Assembly (NCBI RefSeq): GCF_003247215.1
Contig: NZ_QKAP01000132.1
Location: forward strand, 1 to 36,311
Length of the DNA stretch: 36,311 nt
Direction of reading: 5' to 3'
Source: Malonomonas rubra
GTDB lineage: Bacteria; Desulfobacterota; Desulfuromonadia; Desulfuromonadales; Geopsychrobacteraceae
In this document: in pieces, positions 1 to 8,117 of the stretch
How the letters are laid out: each line of letters begins with the position of its first letter
How positions within the stretch are numbered: position 1 is the stretch's first letter
Position numbers and translations under genes: made by a program
Notes under the pieces: generated by a model
The model's input: the letters and a program-made list of their open reading frames with translations, nothing else
What the model was told of the DNA's origin: nothing
Databases searched by the model: none

Positions 1-1
1 A

Positions 2-331
2 TTATTGAAACGGATGACGTTTGAAGAACTCAACAGACTTCGTGAAGAATATCGACAGACTGCGGATAGCCTGCAGACAATCAAGCAGCTCTCGATCCTG
101 CTACGCAGATTCTGCATCAGCTATCAGCCTCGCACCGACGCCGCAGCACTGACAGGAGAGGGCTGGCTACGACACCTGGACCGACTGGGAAGCTGCCAGG
201 ACTTCACCAGCGGTGTCGGACGCCCTCTGGCTTTCGGCCCCTATCAGCAACAACCGGCAGCCAATATGATCCCGTTGATCGACCTCTGCGAAAACTGGCT
301 CAAGAAACTTCCCAACCGGGCGCGGCGATAG
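2..331 (+). CDS. DUF4381 family protein, C-terminal part (5' truncated by window edge)
   Basis: The reading frame is open to the first base of the window, so the true start lies upstream; only about the last 109 residues are present. The visible part has the features of the cytoplasmic C-terminal half of DUF4381 proteins: an amphipathic stretch with LLRRF, then GEGWLRHLDR and a closing LIDLCENWLKKL helix. DUF4381 proteins are inner-membrane proteins usually encoded between a DUF58 gene and batA in Bat operons, and batA follows here after 11 bases. The product's biochemical role is unknown. Family assignment is by remembered pattern, supported strongly by the operon context. Confidence 0.75.
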   Translation, partial: LLKRMTFEELNRLREEYRQTADSLQTIKQLSILLRRFCISYQPRTDAAALTGEGWLRHLDRLGSCQDFTSGVGRPLAFGPYQQQPAANMIPLIDLCENWLKKLPNRARR

Positions 332-342
332 GAGCGATTACT

Positions 343-1386
343 ATGCTGCACTTCATCTGGCCATGGATGTTTCTGCTCCTGCCAATACCGCTATTGATTC
401 GTAAATTTTTATCCCCTTTAGAAAAGCATCAGGGCGCGGCGCTACAGGTTCCATTTATTGAAGACTTCTATCAAACAGAAAAATCACGGGGAAGAGTTCA
501 TTCAAAGCGCTGGCTTGCTCTGGCGACATGGCTTTGCTGGCTGCTGCTGGTTGCTGCCAGTGCCCGACCGGAATGGCTCGGAGATCCGATACAGCTGCCG
601 GTCAGCGGCCGTGACTTATTGCTCTCCGTCGACCTGTCCGGCAGTATGGAGGCAGCCGATTTTGAAATTAACGGCGACCAAGTCGACCGCTTGACGGCAG
701 CCAAATGGGTGGCCGGTGATTTCATCGAGCGACGCACAGGAGATAGGATCGGACTGATCCTTTTCGGCCGCCACGCCTATCTGCAAACTCCACTGACCTT
801 TGATCGAAAAACCGTTCGTACTCTGCTCGAAGAATCAGCAATAGGCCTGGCCGGCAAGGAAACGGCGATCGGCGATGCCATCGGGCTGGCACTTAAACGC
901 CTGAAAGGCCAGCCAGAAAGTTCGCAGGTCCTGATCCTATTGACCGATGGCGCCAACACTGCCGGCGAGATCGACCCGCTAAAAGCAGCGGAACTGGCGA
1001 AAAAAGCGGGACTGAAAATCTACACCATCGGCATCGGCGCCGATGAGATAGAAGTCCGCTCCTTTTTCGGCACCCAAAAGATCAACCCATCGACCGATCT
1101 CGACGAAAAAACTTTGCGGCAGATCGCCCAGTTGACAGGAGGGCAGTACTTCCGCGCCCGAGACACAGAGGAGTTGGCTAAAATCTACCAGTTGCTAGAC
1201 AAGCTGGAACCGGTTGAGAAAGAAACCCAAAGCTACCGTCCGACAACAGCGCTTTTTCATTGGCCGCTCGGTGTCGTGTGCGCGTTGGCGATGCTGTTGG
1301 CAGTAGCCCGGCTAAAGCCAGGACTAAAACGATCAGCCGCTACTAAGGAAAGGTTTTCCGTAACCGGCAAAAGGGGGAACGTATGA
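343..1386 (+). CDS. batA: BatA-type VWA domain membrane protein
   Basis: A 347-residue inner-membrane protein. Two hydrophobic segments near the N-terminus (about residues 5-22 and 57-73) and one near the C-terminus (about 306-323) flank a von Willebrand A domain (about 90-290). The metal-binding MIDAS is intact: DLSGS at 97-101, a GKET threonine near 174 and LLTDG with Asp202. Bat proteins are associated with aerotolerance or envelope stress in Bacteroides and spirochaetes, but their biochemical activity is unsettled. The start is an ATG preceded by GGAG. The stop overlaps the next start by 4 bases (ATGA), indicating translational coupling to the BatB-like gene. Confidence 0.88.
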   Translation: MLHFIWPWMFLLLPIPLLIRKFLSPLEKHQGAALQVPFIEDFYQTEKSRGRVHSKRWLALATWLCWLLLVAASARPEWLGDPIQLPVSGRDLLLSVDLSGSMEAADFEINGDQVDRLTAAKWVAGDFIERRTGDRIGLILFGRHAYLQTPLTFDRKTVRTLLEESAIGLAGKETAIGDAIGLALKRLKGQPESSQVLILLTDGANTAGEIDPLKAAELAKKAGLKIYTIGIGADEIEVRSFFGTQKINPSTDLDEKTLRQIAQLTGGQYFRARDTEELAKIYQLLDKLEPVEKETQSYRPTTALFHWPLGVVCALAMLLAVARLKPGLKRSAATKERFSVTGKRGNV

Positions 1387-3194
1387 ATCTGGCCGTTTTT
1401 CATTTTCTGCGTCCCTGGTGGTTCGCCCTACTTCTGCCGATGGCTCTATTGTGGTTCAAAGTGCGGCAGAATAAGGCGCGCAGCAACTGGTCTGCGGTCT
1501 GCGACCCGCACTTGCTCCCGCATATCCTCACCGGCCAAGACGTCGGTAACAACAGATGGCTCGGCGCTTCAATCATTTGCGCCATCCTACTTACCCTAAC
1601 CGCGCTGGCCGGTCCGACCTGGGAGAAGCTGCCGCAACCGGTTTTCCGCCCGCAATCGGCACTGGTGATTCTGCTCGATCTGTCCCGCTCAATGGATTGT
1701 CCCGACCTCAGTCCAAGCCGCCTGGCCAGAGCGCGCTTCAAAGTAGCCGACATCCTGAAGCAGCGCAAGGAGGGGCAGACCGCGCTGGTCGCCTTTGCCG
1801 GCGATGCCTTTACAGTGACGCCTCTCACCACCGACACCAAGACTATCGACAGTCTTTTAAGCAGCTTGAAGACCGAAATCATGCCGACTCAGGGCAGCCG
1901 CGTCGATCTGGCCATCGAAAAAGGGGTGGAATTGATCTATCAAGCGGGACTCCAGCAGGGAGACCTGTTGCTGATCGGTGACGGCTACAGCGACCGGCGC
2001 AGTATCGTAGCCGCTGAAAAAGCCTACTCTTCAGGGATCCGCCTGTCGGTTCTTGCGGTCGGCACCAAGGAAGGAGCGCCGGTACCGACCAAAGACGGTT
2101 TTTTACAGGACGCGCAGGGAACGATCGTCATCCCGAAACTGAACGAAATGCAACTGCGTGACCTGGCCAGTCGTGATGGCGGCGAATACCGCCTCATCCG
2201 CGTTGACGATCAGGACATCAAAACCTTACTCAACGCTTCAGAAACTAGGCTGCGCAGCGACAGCAACAATCTGAAGACAGATATGCTCGCGGATCGCTGG
2301 CTCGATCAAGGCCCTTGGCTAGTGTTAGCGCTACTGCCGCTAGCCGCCCTCGCCTTCCGCCGGGGTCTCCTGTTTTGCCTGCTGCTTCTGTTCTTCACTC
2401 ATTCAACGGCACAGGCATTTGAGTTACAGAACCTTTTCCAAACCGACAATCAGCAGGCTGCATCCTCCCTGCAGCAGGGAAACGCAATTGCTGCTGCAGA
2501 AAAATTCAGCGATCCACACTGGAAAGCGGTTGCCCAGTACCGCGCCGGCCAATACCAGGCTGCGGCCGACGGGTTAAAAGATCTGACTGATAGCACGTCA
2601 CGCTACAACCGCGGCAACGCCTTGGCCCAACTCGGCGATTACCAGCAAGCGCTCAAGATGTATGAGCAGGTCCCGGTGTCAGATCCGGTCTACCCGGACG
2701 CGCAGTACAACAAGCAGTTGCTGGAAAAGCTGCTCAAGGAGCAACAGGATCATCAACAGCAGCAGAAAAATCAGAAACAGAACCAGCAAGACCAGTCGCA
2801 AAAGAAGGACAAACCGCAGAACCAGCCGCAGAAAGACTCCCAACAACAGCAGCAGAAGGACTCAGACAAACAGCAACAGGCTTCGGATCAAACACAACAA
2901 TCGGCCTCAGAAAAACAACAGGAACAGCAATCGAAAGCAAACAGCCCAAAACAGTTCGAGCAGAAAAACAATGACAAGCAACAGCAAGAGCAGAATGCCA
3001 AAAAAGAAACGGCTGGGGATGAACAGCAGAAAAAACCGGCTGAAGTTTCCGACGAGCAAACCGAGCAAAAGCAGCTAGATTCTAGCGAGCAATGGCTCAA
3101 ACAAATCCCGGACGATCCCGGCAGTCTGCTGCAGCGCAAGTTTCTTTACCAGTACCGCCAACGTCAAGGCGTCGACGAGGATAACCCATGGTAA
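1383..3194 (+). CDS. batB: BatB-BatC fusion: VWA domain, membrane segment, TPR and Gln/Lys-rich tail
   Basis: A 603-residue protein. N-terminal hydrophobic segments (about 10-27 and 58-76) precede a VWA domain (about 90-290) whose MIDAS motif is DLSRS (99-103) with LLLIGDG further on. A second hydrophobic block (about 313-347) ends in a signal-like THSTAQA. TPR-type helices follow (about 365-455), including SRYNRGNALAQLGDYQQAL. The region from about 455 to 570 is very rich in Gln, Lys, Asp and Ser. The arrangement corresponds to BatB and BatC of other bacteria fused in one chain, a common form in Proteobacteria. The polar tail is probably disordered and periplasmic. The stop overlaps the batD start by 7 bases. 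Confidence 0.85.
   Translation: MNLAVFHFLRPWWFALLLPMALLWFKVRQNKARSNWSAVCDPHLLPHILTGQDVGNNRWLGASIICAILLTLTALAGPTWEKLPQPVFRPQSALVILLDLSRSMDCPDLSPSRLARARFKVADILKQRKEGQTALVAFAGDAFTVTPLTTDTKTIDSLLSSLKTEIMPTQGSRVDLAIEKGVELIYQAGLQQGDLLLIGDGYSDRRSIVAAEKAYSSGIRLSVLAVGTKEGAPVPTKDGFLQDAQGTIVIPKLNEMQLRDLASRDGGEYRLIRVDDQDIKTLLNASETRLRSDSNNLKTDMLADRWLDQGPWLVLALLPLAALAFRRGLLFCLLLLFFTHSTAQAFELQNLFQTDNQQAASSLQQGNAIAAAEKFSDPHWKAVAQYRAGQYQAAADGLKDLTDSTSRYNRGNALAQLGDYQQALKMYEQVPVSDPVYPDAQYNKQLLEKLLKEQQDHQQQQKNQKQNQQDQSQKKDKPQNQPQKDSQQQQQKDSDKQQQASDQTQQSASEKQQEQQSKANSPKQFEQKNNDKQQQEQNAKKETAGDEQQKKPAEVSDEQTEQKQLDSSEQWLKQIPDDPGSLLQRKFLYQYRQRQGVDEDNPW
2740..3080 (+). repeat. Low-complexity CAG/CAA/AAA codon tract within the batB-batC fusion
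   Basis: About 340 bases composed mainly of CAR and AAR codons encode the Gln/Lys-rich tail. Codons are mixed (CAG with CAA, AAA with AAG) and interrupted by Asp, Ser and Glu codons, so it is not a pure microsatellite. The composition creates long spurious open frames on both strands. Confidence 0.8.
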
Positions 3195-4885
3195 CGACCA
3201 GACAAATTCTCCTTACTTTCAGCCTGCTGCTCCTGCTCCTGAGCCCGGCATTTGCTGCCGATATCAAGGTATTTGTCGATCAGGATCAACTGCGGCTCGA
3301 TCAATCGTTCAGGCTCTACTTCGAAGCCAACGGATCGGTCGACGATGATCCCGATTTCAACCCGCTGAAGTCCGACTTCGAGATCCTCAGTCGTAACGTC
3401 AGCAGCAGCACAAGCTTCGTCAACGGCTCGTTCAGCAGTAAAAAGACCTGGATTCTCACCCTCATAGCCAAGAGCAGTGGCACCCTGACAATACCGGCGG
3501 TCTCTTTCGGCAGCGACCAAAGCCCACCACTGTCCCTCACGATCGGCACAGCCGATACTCGTACCAAAACCAGTCAGAACAAAGATCTTTATCTGGAGGT
3601 CGATGCGCAACCGAAATCGGCCTACGTTCAGCAGCAGGTCATCTACAGCGTGCGCCTGTATCGCCGGTTGGAAATCACCAATGCCAGTCTCTCCGACCCG
3701 GAATTCAGTACCGGCGAGGCGATTTCCGAAAAGATCGGCGAGGATCACAGCTATGAGACCATCGTTGATGGTCGACGCTACCTGGTGATTGAACGCCAGT
3801 ACGCCGTTTTTCCGCAGCAACAGGGGAAACTGGAGATTGCACCGATCCGCTTCAGTGGACAACTGCTACAAAACCAGCGGTCTTTCTTCGGTCCCCTGAC
3901 GCAAGCAGGGCCGATCAGACGCTTTTCTTCAGACTCGGTGACCATTGATATCAAACCGGTACCGAGTTCTTTTACCGGCAAGACCTGGCTGCCGGTGAAA
4001 AACCTGCAAATCAGTGAAGACTGGTCGACCGACCCGAGCCAACTGGTGGTCGGCGAACCTGCAACCCACACGCTAAAACTTACAGCTCACGGCGCCCTGG
4101 CAAGCCTGCTGCCAAAATTGACTGCAGACCAACTGGCACAGTTCAAGCTCTATCCAGATCAGCCACAATTGGAAAACCAGTACCAGAAACAGTTGGCAGT
4201 AGGCAGTCGGGAGGAAAAGGTCGCTATCATCCCCACCAGCTCCGGAAAATTCACACTTCCCGAGCAAAAAATCTCCTGGTGGAACACGACCACCGATCAG
4301 CAGGAAACATTGGTTATCAAAGGAAGAACCTTACAGGTGGCCCCGCCATTCATCACGCACCCACCGGCAAGTACGGAAAGCCCCAAACAGTTGCCAGCTG
4401 CTGAGCCTCAGCAACCAGCGAAAGTGCCTATCACTTCAAAAGAGGACGCGCTTATCTGGAAGGTTCTTACCTTCATCTGCGCCGCTGGTTGGTTCCTGAC
4501 TGCGCTTGTTTGGTTTAGAAGCAGAAAAAAGTGGGCGAAAAAAGCTCCGCACGTTTCGAAAGTCGCTCCGTCCCTTTCGCAAGCCAGGAAAAAACTGCGA
4601 CAAGCCTGCAACAACAACGATGTTTCCGCTGCGGCTAAAGTCCTGCTTGAATGGGGGAAACAGAACTGGTCGGCAGATCCGCCATGCAATCTGGCCGAGA
4701 TCGGCAGGCGCACCAATCACGATCTTCAGCAGCAGATAGAACAGCTGGATAAAATCCTTTACAGCCAGAATGCGACAGAATGGATTGGACAAGAGTTGTG
4801 GCGGGTTTTTAATCAGGCAAAAGGGAATGGTCTTTCAAAAAATAGCAGAAAAACAGATCAACTAGAGACACTTTATCTGAAATAA
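3188..4885 (+). CDS. batD: BatD family (oxygen-tolerance) membrane protein
   Basis: A 565-residue protein with a cleavable signal peptide (residues 1-23, hydrophobic core then SPAFA-AD), a long periplasmic region of beta-sandwich character (about 24-420), one transmembrane segment (about 422-445, LIWKVLTFICAAGWFLTALVWF) and a cytoplasmic helical tail. Typical BatD pieces are visible: QDQLRLDQSFRLYFEANG near the N-terminus and VYSVRLYRRLEI in the middle. The start ATG lies 7 bases inside the preceding gene with GAGG just upstream, so it is the last gene of a coupled bat operon. Its 3' end faces the mltB 3' end only 19 bases away, with no clear terminator between them. Confidence 0.87.
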   Translation: MVTTRQILLTFSLLLLLLSPAFAADIKVFVDQDQLRLDQSFRLYFEANGSVDDDPDFNPLKSDFEILSRNVSSSTSFVNGSFSSKKTWILTLIAKSSGTLTIPAVSFGSDQSPPLSLTIGTADTRTKTSQNKDLYLEVDAQPKSAYVQQQVIYSVRLYRRLEITNASLSDPEFSTGEAISEKIGEDHSYETIVDGRRYLVIERQYAVFPQQQGKLEIAPIRFSGQLLQNQRSFFGPLTQAGPIRRFSSDSVTIDIKPVPSSFTGKTWLPVKNLQISEDWSTDPSQLVVGEPATHTLKLTAHGALASLLPKLTADQLAQFKLYPDQPQLENQYQKQLAVGSREEKVAIIPTSSGKFTLPEQKISWWNTTTDQQETLVIKGRTLQVAPPFITHPPASTESPKQLPAAEPQQPAKVPITSKEDALIWKVLTFICAAGWFLTALVWFRSRKKWAKKAPHVSKVAPSLSQARKKLRQACNNNDVSAAAKVLLEWGKQNWSADPPCNLAEIGRRTNHDLQQQIEQLDKILYSQNATEWIGQELWRVFNQAKGNGLSKNSRKTDQLETLYLK

Positions 4886-4904
4886 GAAATTTGACATTTG
4901 GGAA

Positions 4905-5894
4905 CTAATGATTTTTCCCCATGACCCGATCCGCCAGCATACCGACCGCTAAAGCAAAGCTGTGGGCGCGGTTCCATTTCATCAAGGCGCGGTAGTTGTC
5001 ATAAATCAGAAAAGCGTCCCCACCCGCCCCTTCCGGCAAAATCAACGAAGCCCGAAGCTTTACCTTCGGAAGGGACTGTCCATCAGCACTACGCACTCCA
5101 TACTTCCGCCAGGTTGAGAGCAGCGCCGTCTTTTCCATTCCGGCCAGGTTAATATCCAGCCCCTTAGGCACTAGTACTTTTCGGCCCCAGGTTCGTTGCT
5201 TATCCCAGCCCATTATGGCCAGATAATTAGCTGCTGAAGAGAGATAATCCTCCGGGGTATGCCAAAGATCGATTCGGCCATCACTGTTGCCATCGACGGC
5301 GTAGTTCAGAAAAGAGGACGGCATGAATTGCACCTGCCCCATCGCACCGGCCCAGGAGCCTTTCATTTTTTCATAGCTGACATGCCCGGAATCGATGATC
5401 TTCAATGCGTTGAACAACTCTTTGCGGAAATAGTCACTTCGACGGCCATCGAATGCCAAGGTAACAAGGGCGTCAATGATCGATACCTTGCCGGTATGTT
5501 TGCCGTAGTAGGTTTCGATCCCCCACAAAGCGACTATAAAACGCGGCTGAACACCATACTTTCTGGAAATCTGATTGAGTAGCTGGCGATTCTCAATCAG
5601 TCTCCGCCGTCCCTGTTCAATCCGTTTATTACTGAGCACGCCGGAAAGATACTCTTCAAGTGTCTTCTTGAATTCCGGTTGATTTCTGTCAGCCTTGATA
5701 ACCCACGGAAGAGGCTCTGCCTGGCGCAAAGCAACTTCTATCGTTGCCTCTGATATCCCCAGTATAAGCGCTTCACTACGTACCCCATCCAACCAGTCTG
5801 AAAAGTCCACCTGCATTGCAGACAGATTGCACGCACAAACATGCAAGACAAATATAATAAACGAAATTCTTAGTTTAAGAACTCGGCCGAACAT
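4905..5894 (-). CDS. mltB: Lytic murein transglycosylase, MltB type (SLT_2 family)
   Basis: A 329-residue envelope enzyme expected to cleave the MurNAc-GlcNAc bond of peptidoglycan, forming 1,6-anhydromuramoyl products. Family motifs: ALWGIETYYGKHTG, containing the catalytic Glu (the E of IET, matching IES/IET in MltB); GSWAGAMGQVQFMPSSF; and NSDGRIDLWHTPEDYLSSAANYL. The N-terminus is a signal sequence (hydrophobic FIIFVLHVC). A cysteine pair (CAC) near its end might allow lipidation, but it is not a good lipobox. The start is supported by GGGAGG 4-5 bases upstream. Length is typical of soluble MltB homologues. It appears monocistronic. Confidence 0.92.
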   Translation of the reverse strand: MFGRVLKLRISFIIFVLHVCACNLSAMQVDFSDWLDGVRSEALILGISEATIEVALRQAEPLPWVIKADRNQPEFKKTLEEYLSGVLSNKRIEQGRRRLIENRQLLNQISRKYGVQPRFIVALWGIETYYGKHTGKVSIIDALVTLAFDGRRSDYFRKELFNALKIIDSGHVSYEKMKGSWAGAMGQVQFMPSSFLNYAVDGNSDGRIDLWHTPEDYLSSAANYLAIMGWDKQRTWGRKVLVPKGLDINLAGMEKTALLSTWRKYGVRSADGQSLPKVKLRASLILPEGAGGDAFLIYDNYRALMKWNRAHSFALAVGMLADRVMGKNH

Positions 5895-5960
5895 CTTGCC
5901 TCCCTGACAGCTTAAAGAATTAGTTTATAGGTTAACAAAGTTTTTTTCAGGTTCCGTTGG

Positions 5961-6000
5961 AAAAAAAATCCCCACTGCGGTGAGAAGCCGTAGTGGGGAT
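5961..6000 (-). terminator. Rho-independent terminator of the dicarboxylate carrier gene
   Basis: A 13-bp stem with one G-T pair (arms 5968-5980 and 5988-6000) and a 7-base loop. On the minus strand it is followed by eight T residues (complement of 5961-5968). It lies 78 bases past the stop of the minus-strand DASS carrier gene. Confidence 0.92.
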
Positions 6001-6077
6001 AAATGTCCAGATTGAGACGATAGAGAAATGGTTGGAACCGATCCTCAAATAACAACTAGGAGCGGCTGTTTTATGTG

Positions 6078-7823
6078 TTATTTCGGAATGACCTGAATCC
6101 AGGTCGGAAGCTCATTGATGACGACATCGAAAACTGGGATCACCAGAACATAAGTTACCACAACGGCCAGTACGATACCGATAAGGTTGAGCCCCAAACC
6201 ACTTCTGGCCATTTGCGGAATAGAAACATAGCCAGAGCCAAAGACGATCGCATTCGGCGGAGTCGCCACCGGCAGCATGAAGGCGCAGGAAGCGGCAATC
6301 GCAGCCGGGACCACTAACAGTAACGGGTTCTGCCCCAAGCCAATAGCAACGGCAGAGAGAATCGGCATTACCATTGCTGAAGTTGCGGTATTGGAGGTCA
6401 ACTCGGTGAGGAAGATAATCAGGGTTGCAACGGCAACCACCAGCACCAGAATAGGTGCATTTTCCAACAGCCCAACCTGCTTGCCAATCCACTCGGCCAG
6501 CCCGGTGGCCTTAAAGCCGGCGGCCATTGCCAGTCCACCGCCGAACAGCACTAATACGCCCCAAGGCATCTTACTGGCCCAGTGCCAATCCATGACGAAC
6601 TCATTCTTCTTCATGTTGATCGGGATCAGAAACAGAGCCAGTGCGCCGACCATGGCGATCGCGGCATCAGTCACCAGCTTCGGGTCGGGAAACAGAAAAC
6701 TGAGTTGGGTGCGGAAGATCCAGGCTAGTGCAGTCAGACCGAACACCAGCGCGGTCCACCGTTCGCCAGCATTCATCGGCCCCATTTCTTTCAGTTCTTT
6801 ATTGATCAGGTCTCGACCACCAGGAACCTTCTTCAACTTCATCGGGTTGGCGATCATCGTCAACCAAATCCAGCAGGCAGGAAGCATCACTGCAACCAGT
6901 GGAACGCCAACTTTCATCCAGTCAACAAAGGTAATTTCATAGCCGTAGGTTTTCTGGAGGTAACCAGCCAGAACTGTATTCGGCGGAGTCCCGATCAGGG
7001 TAGCAACACCACCGATTGAGGCGGCATAAGCAATACCGAGCATCAGGTTGAGACCGAAGTTGAATTTTCCTTGCGAAAAATCGATTTCCTTATCAAGACC
7101 TTCTTTTTTTCCTTCCTCGATCACGTGGCTGATAATCGCCAGTCCGATCGGCATCATCATGACGGTCGTCGCGGTGTTCGAGACAAATGCCGAAAGTGCG
7201 GCAGTTGCGACCATAAAACCAAAGATCAGGCGACTTGGCGAAAATCCAACTGCTTTAACGATATTCATGGCGATCCGCCGGTGCAGATCCCAGCGCTGCA
7301 TCGAAAGGGCGATGATAAAACCGCCCATAAATAGATAGATCAGGTGACTGGCGTATGGCGCAGTCGCCTCCTGGGTTTTCATGATGCCCAACATCGGAAA
7401 AAGGGCAATCGGCAGCAAACTGGTAGCTGGAATCGGAATCGACTCACACATCCACCAAGTTGCCATCAGAAACGCGACAGCAGCCATTCTTTGGGCCGAA
7501 TCGCTCATCCCTGCTGGGGTTGGAACTAACAGCATCAGAACAAAAAGGATCGGTCCGAGAGCCAAACCAATCTTCTGTCGCTTGGTATATTCATTTGGCT
7601 CCCCTTCATCGACGCCACCGGGTGAACTGTGCAAGCGGTTGGTATGCTCCGCCGGCGCTTCATCAACCTCGTCGGCCAGATCAACGTCGTGTTCAGTCCT
7701 GCGCTCGTCAATTAGGAGTCCCTTCTTCCCTATCAGTTTGCGCATCGCTTTCGGGGTGAACGCGAAAGTTTCCTTCGTTTCAAAATGCATCGCCCAAAGA
7801 CGATCCCACAACGCTGTTAGCAT
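6078..7823 (-). CDS. DASS (SLC13) family sodium/dicarboxylate or sulfate symporter
   Basis: A 581-residue inner-membrane carrier. Both substrate/sodium-binding SNT motifs of the DASS family are intact: FVSNTATTVMMMP in the first half and ELTSNTATSAMVMP in the second. The conserved PIPATSLLPIALFPMLG and ATPPNAIVFGSGYV segments are also present. An unusually long hydrophilic N-terminal extension of about 85 residues, acidic in its second half, precedes the first membrane segment. The likely substrate is a C4-dicarboxylate such as succinate, fumarate or malate; sulfate cannot be excluded from sequence. The ATG has AGGAG upstream. The sigma-54 promoter and the adjacent DctB/DctD-like pair support dicarboxylate uptake. 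Confidence 0.9.
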   Translation of the reverse strand: MLTALWDRLWAMHFETKETFAFTPKAMRKLIGKKGLLIDERRTEHDVDLADEVDEAPAEHTNRLHSSPGGVDEGEPNEYTKRQKIGLALGPILFVLMLLVPTPAGMSDSAQRMAAVAFLMATWWMCESIPIPATSLLPIALFPMLGIMKTQEATAPYASHLIYLFMGGFIIALSMQRWDLHRRIAMNIVKAVGFSPSRLIFGFMVATAALSAFVSNTATTVMMMPIGLAIISHVIEEGKKEGLDKEIDFSQGKFNFGLNLMLGIAYAASIGGVATLIGTPPNTVLAGYLQKTYGYEITFVDWMKVGVPLVAVMLPACWIWLTMIANPMKLKKVPGGRDLINKELKEMGPMNAGERWTALVFGLTALAWIFRTQLSFLFPDPKLVTDAAIAMVGALALFLIPINMKKNEFVMDWHWASKMPWGVLVLFGGGLAMAAGFKATGLAEWIGKQVGLLENAPILVLVVAVATLIIFLTELTSNTATSAMVMPILSAVAIGLGQNPLLLVVPAAIAASCAFMLPVATPPNAIVFGSGYVSIPQMARSGLGLNLIGIVLAVVVTYVLVIPVFDVVINELPTWIQVIPK

Positions 7824-7853
7824 CCTACACTCCTATGTCGCAATCTTCATTTA

Positions 7854-7881
7854 TGTGAACCACTGTTTAAAATAGTTCACA
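7854..7881. promoter_or_regulatory. Dyad in the carrier 5' leader (operator or RNA hairpin candidate)
   Basis: A perfect 7-bp inverted repeat, TGTGAAC (7854-7860) and GTTCACA (7875-7881), separated by 14 bases. It sits 31 bases upstream of the carrier start codon and downstream of the predicted sigma-54 transcription start. It could be a repressor roadblock site or a leader hairpin; the binding protein is unknown. Confidence 0.5.
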
Positions 7882-7918
7882 CAGCAATTTTCAAACGATT
7901 TTCGATAATAGTGAAAAA

Positions 7919-7933
7919 GCAACGCAGGTGCCA
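7919..7933 (-). promoter_or_regulatory. Sigma-54 (RpoN) -24/-12 promoter of the dicarboxylate carrier
   Basis: Read on the minus strand, the site is TGGCAC-CTGCG-TTGC followed by T residues, an essentially perfect match to the TGGCAC-N5-TTGC sigma-54 consensus with correct GG/GC spacing. Transcription would start about 12 bases further on (near 7908), giving a leader of about 85 bases before the ATG at 7823. Confidence 0.88.
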
Positions 7934-7970
7934 AAACAAGCAAAGTGTATACAATTAAATAAAAAGCCAT

Positions 7971-7993
7971 ATGTTTTCAGACAGTTAAAACAT
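7971..7993. promoter_or_regulatory. Candidate upstream activator site for the sigma-54 activator
   Basis: A 7-bp inverted repeat, ATGTTTT (7971-7977) and AAAACAT (7987-7993), with a 9-base spacer. It is centred about 75 bases upstream of the predicted sigma-54 start, a normal position for enhancer-binding proteins. AT-rich background lowers confidence; assignment to the neighbouring regulator is inference. Confidence 0.45.
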
Positions 7994-8046
7994 TTCCAAG
8001 ACAACACATCACCCCCTCGCATCACACGGTATTGAGTAGAAACAAA

Positions 8047-8093
8047 CAAAAAGCCGACTCAAAGGGCTAATTTTAGCCACCCGAGTCGGCTTA
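8047..8093 (-). terminator. Rho-independent terminator of the kinase/regulator operon
   Basis: A 10-bp outer stem (8052-8061 with 8084-8093) and an inner GGCTA/TAGCC stem (8066-8070 with 8075-8079). On the minus strand it is followed by TTTTTGTTTG. It lies 24 bases past the stop of the response-regulator gene and separates that operon from the carrier gene. Confidence 0.88.
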
Positions 8094-8117
8094 TCCATAT
8101 TTAAATGGAATCCTGTT

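Noticed and set aside
2662-3078. Arg/Ser/Asn-rich open frame on the plus strand
   Set aside because: It is the shifted reading of the CAG/CAA/AAA codon tract in the batB-batC fusion; composition alone keeps it open.
2740-3080. Tandem repeat array or CRISPR-like structure
   Set aside because: The repetition is trinucleotide codon bias for Gln/Lys, without fixed repeat and spacer units.
5815-5850. Lipoprotein signal on the MltB homologue
   Set aside because: Cysteines are near the end of the signal sequence, but the residues before them (HVC, CA) do not form a proper lipobox.
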